From assembly GCF_900110255.1 (NCBI RefSeq), contig NZ_FODD01000032.1:38001-102000 (forward strand): DNA of 64,000 nt, in the 5' to 3' direction. Below are positions 33,956-42,536 of the stretch, piece by piece. A program made the position numbers and the translations under genes. The notes below the pieces were generated by a model. The model worked only from the letters and a program-made list of their open reading frames with translations, had not been told where the DNA came from and searched no databases. Origin of the DNA: Actinacidiphila rubida (lineage in GTDB: Bacteria; Actinomycetota; Actinomycetes; Streptomycetales; Streptomycetaceae). How positions within the stretch are numbered: the first letter of the stretch is position 1; each line of letters opens with the position of its first letter.

Positions 33956-35818
33956 TCAGAACCGGTAGGTCGGCTCGATGAACATGCAGTTCTTCTTGAC
34001 GTCCTCGGAGCCGTTCATCGCGTCGGAGTCCGACGGCACCGAACCCGCCGTCGGCAGCGTCTTCGCGTAGTCGCCGCCGGTCTTCCAGTCGGCGCCGACG
34101 GTCAGCGTGATCGCCTGCACGCTGCTGGACGCCTTGACGTTCTTGTCCGGGAAGCCCAGCGCCTTCGCGACCGCCAGCGCGTCCGCCCTGCCCTGGTCCC
34201 CGCCGCTCGACGGGTAGACCAGCGTGGTGGACGGGCTCGCCGCCGCCTGCTGCACGGGCGCCGCCTTGGTGAAGCCCTTGGTCACCAGCACCTGTGCGAC
34301 GTCCGCCGCCCGGTGCTGGGTCGGCACGCCGCCCTGCGTGCCCGACGTGCCGTTGAGGACGGAGACGGGGATGGTCGACGCGGCCGCGGCGGGCGGACCC
34401 GCGGGGGCGGTCGGCTTGGCGCTCGGCGAACCGGGTTTCGCCGCCTTGCCGTTGGCGTCCATCGCGACGTCGTTGCGCATCAGCGCCCACACGGTGCCGG
34501 CGCTGGGCGCCGGCAGGTAGTGCGCGTTGGGGTCCTGCGGGTCGGCGATGCGCGGCATGGTGAGCATCGTCGTGCGGTTCGGCGGGATGCTCTTGAGCTG
34601 CATGCCCAGGTCGTACAGCTTCTTCGGCGTGCCGATCTCGGACGACACCTGGAACGCCTCCATCGCCTTGGTGGCGATGTCGTTGAGCCGGCCCGGGTTG
34701 GAGAAGAGGTTCTGGCTGCGGAGGTTGCGCAGCAGCGAGCCCATGTACATGTGCTGCGCCTTGGAGCGGCCGGCGTCGCTGCCGAACGCGTGCCGGGTGC
34801 GCAGCCACTGCAGGGCCTGCTGGCCCTTCACCGTGTGGGTGCCGGCGGTCATGTGCAGGTGCGAGCCGCCGGGTTGGGCCCGGGTCGAGTGGTCGTCGAC
34901 GTTCTGCTGGACGCACACGTCCGCGCCGCCGAGGACGTCGGCCATCTTCACCACGCCGGCGAAGTCGATCTTCAGCCAGTGGTCGATGTACAGGCCGCCG
35001 GTGAGGTTCTGCACGGTGGCCAGCGTGCAGCCGGCACCGCCGCGGGCCAGCGACGCGTTGATGATGTCGTTGGTCTTGGGGAACGTCTTGTGCGTCTTGG
35101 GGTCCTCGCACGCGGGTATGTCGACCCGGGTGTCGCGCGGGATGCTCACCATCGACATGTTCGTGCGGTCCGCCGACAGGTGCGCGATCATGATCACGTC
35201 GGCCCGCTCGCCGACGCTGTCCGCCGCACCGCCGAGCTTCTGGTCCTCGGGATCGGCACGGGAGTCCGAGCCGAGGATGAGGATGTTCAGCGGGGTGTCG
35301 CCGTTGGCGTTGGCCTTCGCCTTCACGGCGTGCGTGTCGCCGCTGACGCGCTGGCCCTTGCGGATCTTGCTCGACAGGTACTCGTAGTAGCCGAACGCGG
35401 CGCCCGCGCTGCCCAGGACGGCGACCGAGGTGCCGATCGCGGTCCACTGGAGGATCTTTCGCCTGCGGCTCTTCGCCTTCCGGCGCCCACGCTGCCCGCC
35501 GCGCCGGTGGCCGGGGCCGGGGGTCAGCCCGTCCGGGCCGTCGGGCCCACCGGGACCGCCCGGTCCGCCCCGTCCTCCGCCCGCGCGCCGCGATCCGGGT
35601 TCGGCGCGCCGCGGACCGGGTATGCCCCGGGTGTCCTGCTCGCGGCCGTAACCGGGATCGCTCCCACTCCCACTCCCGTAGCCGGGAGCGCTCCCGTGGC
35701 CGCCCTGCTCGGGGGAGTACGCGCGCGCGTCATCGCGGAACATCCCCTGGTCCCAGGCGGGTTCGCCCTGACCGGGGGCGGAACCGTAGCCGTTCCCCCG
35801 CGCCATGTCGTCGCGCAT
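33956..35818 (-). CDS. LytR-CpsA-Psr family protein with LytR_C domain (LCP-4)
   Basis: A 620-residue LCP protein. The cytoplasmic region (1-125) is rich in Gly, Tyr, Ser and Pro with collagen-like GGPGGPGGPDGPDG, then a basic patch and one helix. The LCP domain has LILGSDSRAD, ERADVIMIAHL, SIPRDTRVDIPAC, INASLARGGAGC and WLRTRHAFGSDAGRSKAQH; the last motif is less typical, with AQH in place of RQQ. GGADVC and GGAGC supply two cysteines. LytR_C (about 485-590) has IPVSVLNGTSGTQGG. The C-terminus ends KKNCMFIEPTYRF, again with a lone late Cys. GTG/ATG choices near 35818 are close; the chosen start keeps the conserved tail. Confidence 0.92.
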   Translation of the reverse strand: MRDDMARGNGYGSAPGQGEPAWDQGMFRDDARAYSPEQGGHGSAPGYGSGSGSDPGYGREQDTRGIPGPRRAEPGSRRAGGGRGGPGGPGGPDGPDGLTPGPGHRRGGQRGRRKAKSRRRKILQWTAIGTSVAVLGSAGAAFGYYEYLSSKIRKGQRVSGDTHAVKAKANANGDTPLNILILGSDSRADPEDQKLGGAADSVGERADVIMIAHLSADRTNMSMVSIPRDTRVDIPACEDPKTHKTFPKTNDIINASLARGGAGCTLATVQNLTGGLYIDHWLKIDFAGVVKMADVLGGADVCVQQNVDDHSTRAQPGGSHLHMTAGTHTVKGQQALQWLRTRHAFGSDAGRSKAQHMYMGSLLRNLRSQNLFSNPGRLNDIATKAMEAFQVSSEIGTPKKLYDLGMQLKSIPPNRTTMLTMPRIADPQDPNAHYLPAPSAGTVWALMRNDVAMDANGKAAKPGSPSAKPTAPAGPPAAAASTIPVSVLNGTSGTQGGVPTQHRAADVAQVLVTKGFTKAAPVQQAAASPSTTLVYPSSGGDQGRADALAVAKALGFPDKNVKASSSVQAITLTVGADWKTGGDYAKTLPTAGSVPSDSDAMNGSEDVKKNCMFIEPTYRF

Positions 35819-36017
35819 TGCAAGCCTTTCCCCCTGCGCGGGCGTTGCGCCCCCGCCCCGGTTGGCCGTGGCCGTGGCCGTTTGAGTGTCAGACGGTCAC
35901 AGGCCGCCGATAGTTGCAGTCCGCCGGACCCCCGTATCGCCCCCTTGGCACAAACGGGAGGTGCTCTCTGGTCAGAACCGGGCGGACCGCGTCAGAACCC
36001 GCGGTCGGGGTGTGACC

Positions 36018-38042
36018 CTATCCCACGCAGGTGGTGCTGTCCGCTGTCGTCGTCCGCAGGCCCTTGGGCGGTCCCGCGGGCAGCGCGATGGGGGTGCCGG
36101 GGGCCTTGTAGTCCTTGCCGAGGGTGAGCGTCATGTACGTCAGCGCCCCGACGTTCTTGGTGCCCTCCTGCAGGGCCGAGGCGGGCAGGCCCATCATCGC
36201 GGCCAGCGAACGGGCCTGGTCGGCCTGGTTGGGGGCGTACGCGAGCCGGGTCTCGGGCAGGGCGGCGGGCGCGTCGCCGCCGTTGGCGGAGCGGTTGACG
36301 CCCTTCTCGTTCTGCAGCCAGTTCAGCACGTCCTGGGACGCGCCGAAGTTTCCCGTGCCGTTGAGCACGGTGACGCGGGTGTCGTGCGGGGTGGCCTTCG
36401 GCCCGACGAGTTTCGGATCGGGCGCGGCCGGCCCCGCGGACAGCGGGACGTCCCGGGCCATCAGCGAGAAGAGCTGCGCGGCCGCGGTCCTGTCCAGCGT
36501 CGCCGTGGCGCCGGACGCTCCCGCACCGCCTCCCGAACCCGCGGTCACCGGCAGCGCGGCGAACGTGTCGTGCGTGATGTCCGGCTTGCCCACCTCGCCG
36601 GCCAGCGTGCGGAGTCCGCCGGACCGCGCGAGCGCGGGGTCGACGGTCAGGGTGCGGGCCGCCGCGTCCCCGAGCGCCCGGGCCGTCTCGCCGCCGCCCT
36701 TCCACTGCCGCAACAGCGCGCTGACGAAAGCCTGTTGCAGCCGGGCCCGGTCCACGTCGCCGTGTCCGGGCGGCGCGTCGCGGACGGTGAGGAACGCGGG
36801 CGCCTGCGCGGCGGTCAGCTTGTGCTTGCCCGCGCTCAGGTCGAGATGCGTGGCGGGGTCGGACAGCGGGGACTTCAGGCAGACGTCGACGCCGCCGGCG
36901 GCGGTCGTCAGCTCCTGCACCGCCCGGGCGTCGGCCAGCAGGAAGTGGTCGACCTTGAGCCCGGTCAGCTGGTCGACGGTGCGCATCGTGCAGCCCGGGT
37001 CGCGGCCCTGAACCCCCAGGCTCTGCGCGAACGTCGGCGACGCGCCCTTCACCGGACTGCCGGGGACGACCTTGGTGGTGCCGTTCGCCTGCTTCACCGG
37101 GCAGTCGGGGATCGCCGTGACGAGATCGCCGGGGATCGTGACGGCCGTGGCGTCGGCGCGGTCGGCGGACAGGTGCAGCAGGATCGCGGAGTCCGCGCCC
37201 GCGGCGCCCGAGCCCCCCGCCGTGCCCGAACCGCCCTGTCCCGTCGCGCTGATCACCAGGATGTTCATCGTGCCGGTCATGGAGACCGTGGGTGACGCCG
37301 CGTTGCCGACGTCCACCGCGTGCACGGACACCGCGCCGGAGTCCCCCTGGGAGAGGGCCACGCCGACCCCGGTCGCGACGAGCACGACGCCCAGCGCACC
37401 GGCCGACCAGACCATCGTCCGCTTGCTGACCGCCGTGCGCCCGCGCGGCTTGCGGCGGCTGGCCCTGGCCGCCGCGCGGCCCCCGGGCGCGGCCGCCCGC
37501 GGCGCGGGCACGTCCGGCGCGCCGGCGCCGGCGCCCGCCCCCGCGCCCGGCTCGGCGGCCGTCTGCGCCTGCGTGCCGCCGGCGTCGCCGTAGCCGCTGC
37601 CGCCGTACCCGTCGGTGCCGTACCCGTCGTACCGCGCGTACTCCCCGTACCCGTCGGCCCCGTTGGACCCTTCGGCCCCGCCGGAGTCCTCGGCGCCGTG
37701 CGCGCCGGGTGCTTGGTACGCGCCGTGGTCGTCGTAGCCGCCCCGCGCCTCGTAGCCGGCGTACGCCCCGGGCGTCCCGTAGGCGTCCTGCGCGGCGTGC
37801 GGCCGGTACATGTCGTGCGGGTCGGAGGCGGCCGCGTGCGTGCCGTACGCGGGTGTGTCCTGGTGCGCGTACCCGTCGGATGCGGGGTCTGCGGGCGGCT
37901 GTGCGGGCGTGTAGCGCCCCTCGGCGGGGACCGGCGGCTGGTCCGTCCGCCACCGGTACTCGCCGGTGGCCGGGTCCAGCACCCACTGGTCCGCCGGGTC
38001 CACGGCCCCGGGGCCTTGTGCGTCCACGGCGTGGTCCTCCAT
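36018..38042 (-). CDS. degenerate LytR-CpsA-Psr paralogue with LytR_C domain, probable pseudoenzyme (LCP-5)
   Basis: A 674-residue paralogue of LCP-6, which lies 27 bases upstream on the same strand. Shared features are the N-terminal WVLDPATGEYR (residues 20-30), IPDCPVKQ..GTTKVVPG, RDPGCTMRTVDQLTGLKVDHF, GGVDVCLK and a C-terminal LytR_C domain ending DSTTCVG. The catalytic positions are eroded: the GxDxR motif reads ISATGQG (264-270), SIPRD reads TIPGD (302-306) and VRTRH reads LTVRD (418-422), so key Asp and Arg residues are missing. The frame is intact, with a long Tyr/Gly-rich cytoplasmic tail (about 60-165) and one helix (about 212-230). It may be a non-catalytic partner or regulator of LCP-6. 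Confidence 0.85.
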   Translation of the reverse strand: MEDHAVDAQGPGAVDPADQWVLDPATGEYRWRTDQPPVPAEGRYTPAQPPADPASDGYAHQDTPAYGTHAAASDPHDMYRPHAAQDAYGTPGAYAGYEARGGYDDHGAYQAPGAHGAEDSGGAEGSNGADGYGEYARYDGYGTDGYGGSGYGDAGGTQAQTAAEPGAGAGAGAGAPDVPAPRAAAPGGRAAARASRRKPRGRTAVSKRTMVWSAGALGVVLVATGVGVALSQGDSGAVSVHAVDVGNAASPTVSMTGTMNILVISATGQGGSGTAGGSGAAGADSAILLHLSADRADATAVTIPGDLVTAIPDCPVKQANGTTKVVPGSPVKGASPTFAQSLGVQGRDPGCTMRTVDQLTGLKVDHFLLADARAVQELTTAAGGVDVCLKSPLSDPATHLDLSAGKHKLTAAQAPAFLTVRDAPPGHGDVDRARLQQAFVSALLRQWKGGGETARALGDAAARTLTVDPALARSGGLRTLAGEVGKPDITHDTFAALPVTAGSGGGAGASGATATLDRTAAAQLFSLMARDVPLSAGPAAPDPKLVGPKATPHDTRVTVLNGTGNFGASQDVLNWLQNEKGVNRSANGGDAPAALPETRLAYAPNQADQARSLAAMMGLPASALQEGTKNVGALTYMTLTLGKDYKAPGTPIALPAGPPKGLRTTTADSTTCVG

Positions 38043-38069
38043 GCGGGGTCGGGCGTTTCGATCCGCAAG

Positions 38070-39833
38070 CTACCCCACGCAGGCGGTGCTGTCCGCCTCG
38101 GTCTTCTGCAATCCCGCCGGGACGGCCGGGGGCGCGTCGACGGGGGTGCCGGCCGCGGTGAAGTCGCCACCGAGCGTGAGGGTCATGGGACCGGGGGGAG
38201 CGGTGCCGTCCGCCGCCGGGCGCAGTGCTGAGGCGGGCAGCCCCATCATCGCGGCCAGCGCGCGGGCCTGGTCCGCCTGGGCCGGCGCGTACCGCAGCGC
38301 CGTCGCGGCCAGCGGCGCCGGCGCGTTGCCGCCGTTCGCGGGCCGCCCGACGCCCTCGGCGTCGCGCAGCCACGTGACCGTGGTGCGCGCGGCGCCGTTG
38401 ATGCCGCTGCCGTTGAGCACCGTCACCTCCACCGCGGACGGCGGCGCCTTGGGACCGGTCAGCCGCGGATCGGGGGCCGGACGGCGGGCCGGCCCCGCGT
38501 GCCCGGCGGCCTTGGACAATGGCACGTCGTCGCGCAGCGCCGCGAACAACTGGGGTGCGCGGGTGCGGTCGACGACGACGGTCGCGTGCACCTTCTCGTC
38601 GGGGTTGTCGACGACCGGGACGGTGGTGAAGGTGATGTGCCTGGTGTCGACGGCGGCGATGTCCTGCGCCAGGCTGCTGAGCCTGGTGACGCTGCCGATG
38701 GCGCTGTCCACGGTGAGCGCCTTCGTCGCGGTGTCGGCCAGCCGGAACAGCTTGGCCGGACTGGTCAGCGTGCCCTGGGACTTGATCTTCCGGATCATCG
38801 CGCCGAGGAAGTTCTGCTGGAGCTTGATCCGGTCCAGGTCGCTCTGGTCGCGCAGCGCGTGCCGGGTGCGGACGAACTGGAGCGCCTGCTCGCCCTCCAG
38901 CGTGTGCCGTCCCGCGCTCAGGTCCAGATGGGACTTGGGGTCGACCAGCGGGCGCGCCAGGCAGACGTCGACGCCGCCGACCGCGCTCGAAAGGGTCTTC
39001 ACCGCCTCGAAGTTGACCATCATGAAGTGGTCGACCTTCAGGCCCGTCATCTGCTCCACCAGGCGCATGGTGCAGCCGGGGTCCCGGCCGTCCTGGCCCA
39101 GGCTCTCGTTGAACTTCGGCGAGGTGAGGCCTTGCGGGGTGCCGGGGACGACCTTGGTGGTGCCGTCCTTCTGCCGCGTCGGGCAGTCCGGGATGCCGGT
39201 GACGATGTCACGGGGGATGCTCATCGCGGTGGCGCTGCCGCGGTCGGCCGCGACGTGGAACAGGATCGTGGTGTCCGCGTGCCCGACGCTGCCCGGGTCG
39301 CCGTAGCGGTCGCCCAGGCCCTGGCGGCTGTCGGTGCCGATGACCAGGATGTTCATCGGTCCGTCGTGCGTGACGCTCTTGCTGCCCGCGTCGCCGACGT
39401 CGACGGTGGTGATGTTGCCGTTCAGCCGCTCGTAGACCACGTACCCGCCGATCGCGGTCGCGGCCAGCACGAACCCGACGGCGCCCGCGGTCCACAGCAG
39501 CGCCTTCTTGCGGCGCGACGCCCCCGGCGCCGACCGGCGCCGGCCCCCGCCGCGACGGCGCGGACCGGGCACCGACGGCCGTGCCGTCCGGCGGGGAGGA
39601 GGCGACGTCCTGCCGGGTGCCGTGCGGCTGCCGGACCTGCTCGCGGGCCGGCCTCCCGCGATGTCGCCGCTCCGCGTCTGCTGGGGCATCGACGGGGCCG
39701 CGGGCCGCCGGGTCCCACGGCTCGCGGACGGTCCTGCGGGCTCCTGCTCCTCGCGCTGCCGGTAGGTACCGGTCGCCGGATCGAGGACCCATGACCCCGG
39801 AGGGTCGGTGCGCCTGCGGCCTTGCGTGTCCAC
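38070..39833 (-). CDS. LytR-CpsA-Psr family protein with LytR_C domain (LCP-6)
   Basis: A 587-residue LCP protein, starting at GTG 39833. The cytoplasmic region (1-108) begins with SWVLDPATGTYRQR and is otherwise Arg/Pro/Ser-rich; one helix (about 111-131) follows. The LCP domain has all active-site motifs: LVIGTDSRQG, GHADTTILFHV, SIPRDIVTGIPDC, NESLGQDGRDPGC and FVRTRHALRDQSDLDRIKLQQ. GGVDVC and DPGC are likely disulfide partners. A LytR_C domain (about 475-575, VTVLNGSGINGA) ends in ADSTACVG. LCP-5 is its tandem duplicate 27 bases downstream, so the two are almost certainly co-transcribed. Confidence 0.94.
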   Translation of the reverse strand: MDTQGRRRTDPPGSWVLDPATGTYRQREEQEPAGPSASRGTRRPAAPSMPQQTRSGDIAGGRPASRSGSRTAPGRTSPPPRRTARPSVPGPRRRGGGRRRSAPGASRRKKALLWTAGAVGFVLAATAIGGYVVYERLNGNITTVDVGDAGSKSVTHDGPMNILVIGTDSRQGLGDRYGDPGSVGHADTTILFHVAADRGSATAMSIPRDIVTGIPDCPTRQKDGTTKVVPGTPQGLTSPKFNESLGQDGRDPGCTMRLVEQMTGLKVDHFMMVNFEAVKTLSSAVGGVDVCLARPLVDPKSHLDLSAGRHTLEGEQALQFVRTRHALRDQSDLDRIKLQQNFLGAMIRKIKSQGTLTSPAKLFRLADTATKALTVDSAIGSVTRLSSLAQDIAAVDTRHITFTTVPVVDNPDEKVHATVVVDRTRAPQLFAALRDDVPLSKAAGHAGPARRPAPDPRLTGPKAPPSAVEVTVLNGSGINGAARTTVTWLRDAEGVGRPANGGNAPAPLAATALRYAPAQADQARALAAMMGLPASALRPAADGTAPPGPMTLTLGGDFTAAGTPVDAPPAVPAGLQKTEADSTACVG

Positions 39834-39986
39834 GGTTCGTCAGGCCCTCCGGTCCGGGATCGTCCGATCGCCCACACTAGCGGCCCAGTTGGGCCGAGAT
39901 GCCCGTGTTCGACTGGTGTGCGACGTGCGGACCAGGACAAACCACCGCAACGCGGCGGTGGCTTGAGACCGGCTTTCAGGAGGTTT

Positions 39987-41300
39987 TCAGCGGTCTTTGC
40001 CGCACACGTCCTGTTCCGCCGTCGTGCCCTGGAACGTCGGCGCGCCGCTGGACGGAGTGCCGGACGGGGTGCCGCCCGCCGTCACCGAGGGGGTGCCGGA
40101 CGGGGTCCCGGGCGCGGTGCGGGACGGGGTCCCGGACGGGGTGCCCGTCGGAGTCGCCGTGGTGCCGGGAGAGGCGGTCGCGGTGCCGTCGCCGGACGGA
40201 CTCCCGGCGTGGGCGGCGACGTTGACCGGCGCGTCCGCGAGCAGCGCCGCGAACAGGGCGTCGGCGGCGGGCTGCTGCAACTGGTCACGGTTGCGGTCCG
40301 CCGTGTACTGCTCGCGCGGCACGGTGAGGAAACGTATCGCCCCGGTCGGCGTCTTCTGCAGCGACTGCGTCAGGTCGTACAGCTCGCTGAGCGAGTCGAG
40401 GCCAGGGTCGGCGGTCAGCGACTTGGTGGCCGCGTCCAGCAGCGGGTACAGCTTGACCGGGTTGAGCAGCACCCCGTTGCTGCGCACCTTCTTGATCAGC
40501 GAGCCGAGGAACGCCTGCTGGCGCTGCATCCGTTCGGTGTCGCTGCCGTCGCCGATGCTGTAGCGGGCCCGCACGTACCCCAGCGCCTGCTCGCCGTCGA
40601 GCTTCTGCCGGCCCGCGGGCAGGTTCAGGTGCGCCTTGGTGTCGTGCACCGGCTCCGCCACGCACACGTCCACGCCGTCGACCGCGTTGACCATGTTCTT
40701 GAAGCCGGTGAAGTCCACGATCAGGTGGTGGTCGATGCGGATGTGCGTCATGTCCTCCACCGTGCGGATGGTGCAGGCCGCGCCGCCCTGCTCGAACGCC
40801 CAGTTGAACTGCTCGAACCGGGCCTTCGTGGTGCCGCCGCCCGGCTTGGCGCATTCCGGCACGTGCGCCATCAGGTCGCGCGGGATGCTCACCGCGGTGG
40901 CACTGCCGCGGTCGGCCGACAGGTGCAGCAGGATCGTGGTGTCCGAACGCTGCGTGCCGGTGTCCTGGCCGTACTGCCCGTTGCCGTCACCGCGGTTGTC
41001 CGAGCCGATGAGCAGGATGTTCTCCGCGCTGGTCGGCGTCTCCGGCGGCCGCTGCGAGGCGTGCACCTTCAGCTCGTTCTCGGTCACCGTGTCCGTCGTG
41101 ATGTTGCCGTTCAGCCGCTGGTAGACGTACCAGACGCCGCCGGCCAGGGCGAGCACCGAGACGGCCGTGCAGATCGCCAGGATCCGCAGCCAGCGGAACC
41201 GCCGCGGGGGACGCGGGGTGCCCCCCTGGGGGGTGCCGTCGGCCCCGGTGCCGGAGCCGGGCGTCGCGTCGCCCTGCGGAGGCTGAGCTGGCGTGGTCAC
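39987..41300 (-). CDS. LytR-CpsA-Psr family protein with Thr/Pro-rich tail (LCP-7)
   Basis: A 437-residue LCP protein. A short cytoplasmic segment (1-36) and one helix (about 38-60) precede the LCP domain: LLIGSDNRGD, QRSDTTILLHL, SIPRDLMAHVPEC, GGAACTIRTVED, DGVDVCVAEP and YVRARYSIGDGSDTERMQRQQ, all intact. Instead of a LytR_C domain it ends with an extracellular low-complexity tail (about 365-430) of repeated TPSGTPS-like units, then EQDVCGKDR with the late cysteine seen in its paralogues. The tail looks like a good O-glycosylation substrate. It heads the LCP-7/LCP-6/LCP-5 series on this strand, with 153 bases before LCP-6. Confidence 0.93.
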   Translation of the reverse strand: MTTPAQPPQGDATPGSGTGADGTPQGGTPRPPRRFRWLRILAICTAVSVLALAGGVWYVYQRLNGNITTDTVTENELKVHASQRPPETPTSAENILLIGSDNRGDGNGQYGQDTGTQRSDTTILLHLSADRGSATAVSIPRDLMAHVPECAKPGGGTTKARFEQFNWAFEQGGAACTIRTVEDMTHIRIDHHLIVDFTGFKNMVNAVDGVDVCVAEPVHDTKAHLNLPAGRQKLDGEQALGYVRARYSIGDGSDTERMQRQQAFLGSLIKKVRSNGVLLNPVKLYPLLDAATKSLTADPGLDSLSELYDLTQSLQKTPTGAIRFLTVPREQYTADRNRDQLQQPAADALFAALLADAPVNVAAHAGSPSGDGTATASPGTTATPTGTPSGTPSRTAPGTPSGTPSVTAGGTPSGTPSSGAPTFQGTTAEQDVCGKDR

Positions 41301-41407
41301 GTTGGCCGTCCCTCGGTAGGTCCCCGATGCCGGGGCCCTCCGGGCAGCCCGGGGGTCGGACCCGAATGCCCGACCGGCATTCGTTCAGACTGTCGAACAG
41401 GCCGTTT

Positions 41408-41423
41408 GGTTGCCCAAGCAACC
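41408..41423. promoter_or_regulatory. inverted repeat upstream of LCP-7
   Basis: GGTTGC-CCAA-GCAACC is a perfect 6-bp inverted repeat 108 bases before the LCP-7 start, in the 278-base region that must hold its promoter. A candidate operator; the regulator is unknown. Confidence 0.4.
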
Positions 41424-41578
41424 TTGTCCGGCACGGGAGTTGCCCAGGTGGGGCCGGTGGTGCGGGCGACGGGTGCGACGTCCGGGGCGCGAGGTCGGCA
41501 TGGGGCGGGCGGGGCGTTCACCGCCGTGGCCCGCCCGCCGCTCGTCCCCGTCGTCCCGGTTCGCGGCGCCGCCCGGCC

Positions 41579-42331
41579 TCAGACGGTGTGCGTGACCCGC
41601 TCGCTGTCCTTGCGCCGCTCCAGTCCCTCGGCCGGCAGCTGGTCCAGATGGCGGCACAGCACCACCGCGGCGTCGGCCGCCAGCGGCGCCAGCAGCCCCG
41701 CGGACAGGCCCTCCCAGCCGTCGTACGGCAGCCCCGACAGCACGCGCGCGCCGCGGTCGAGGCCGCGCGCGGCCGCGTCCGCGTGGGCCCGTGCGGTCAC
41801 CTCGGCGCCCGTCAGCAGCTCACCGCCCGGCAGCCGGAGCGCGGGCGCGCCGGGGGCCGGCGGCGCGTACGGCACGAACCGGTCGCCCTGGCTGGGCACT
41901 TCCACCGCGTAGTCGGCGAACCCGGCCGGCGGCTGCGGGAACCTGCCGCCCAGCGGCCGCAGGGCCAGGGCGATCCGCTCGCCGCCGCAGGCCAGCGCCG
42001 CGTCAAGGGTGTCGGGGCCGCTCACGACCAGGTCCGCGCCCGCCGGGTCGCCGCCCGGCTCGACGACGACGCCCACCGAGAAACCGGCCAGCACCCACAC
42101 CGCGGTCTGCCAGTGCGCGGGCAGCAGCAGCGCGAGCCGGTCGCCGGGCTGCGCGCCGAGGTCGTCCTGGAGCAGGTTCGCCGTCTTCGCCACCCAGTTC
42201 GCGAACGTCGCCACCGACAACTCGACGCGCTCACCGGTCGCGTCGTCGTAGAACGTGACGAGCGGACGGCCGGGGTCGGCCCGCAGGGCGTCGGAGAGAA
42301 GTTGTGCGGGGGTCGCGGAGGTGGCTGTCAC
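41579..42331 (-). CDS. TIGR03089-family protein (truncated AMP-binding-like)
   Basis: About 250 residues resembling the N-terminal half of an acyl-adenylating (AMP-binding) enzyme: TPAQLLSDALRADPGRPLVTFYDDATGERVELSVATFANWVAKTANLL followed by GDRLALLLPAHWQTAVWVLAGFSVGVVVEP. The P-loop-like and A8/A10 catalytic motifs of true adenylating enzymes are absent, which is normal for this actinobacterial family of unknown function. GTG 42331 (VTATSATP) is preferred, as the conserved part starts there; ATG 42352 is possible. It is divergent from manC across a 205-base region. Confidence 0.75.
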   Translation of the reverse strand: MTATSATPAQLLSDALRADPGRPLVTFYDDATGERVELSVATFANWVAKTANLLQDDLGAQPGDRLALLLPAHWQTAVWVLAGFSVGVVVEPGGDPAGADLVVSGPDTLDAALACGGERIALALRPLGGRFPQPPAGFADYAVEVPSQGDRFVPYAPPAPGAPALRLPGGELLTGAEVTARAHADAAARGLDRGARVLSGLPYDGWEGLSAGLLAPLAADAAVVLCRHLDQLPAEGLERRKDSERVTHTV

Positions 42332-42536
42332 GCCCGCCAGGCTACCTGGCATGATCGGACCGCCGTCCGGCCGGAGAGGTCCCTGCCGGAGAAGTCCCTG
42401 CCGCAGGCGGCCCGGCCGGGGGCCCAGGCAACCAGCACGGGCGTTCCCGCGTCCGAACGGGTGGCCGACGGAGCACGAACGGCTGTTCCCCGGACACTGA
42501 ATCATCTGCTTTGCGGCTTATGTCAGTATCTTCCCC

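Noticed and set aside
36018..38042. LCP-5 as a pseudogene
   Set aside because: The frame is uninterrupted for 674 codons, the membrane anchor, cysteines and LytR_C domain are kept, so pseudoenzyme is the better term.
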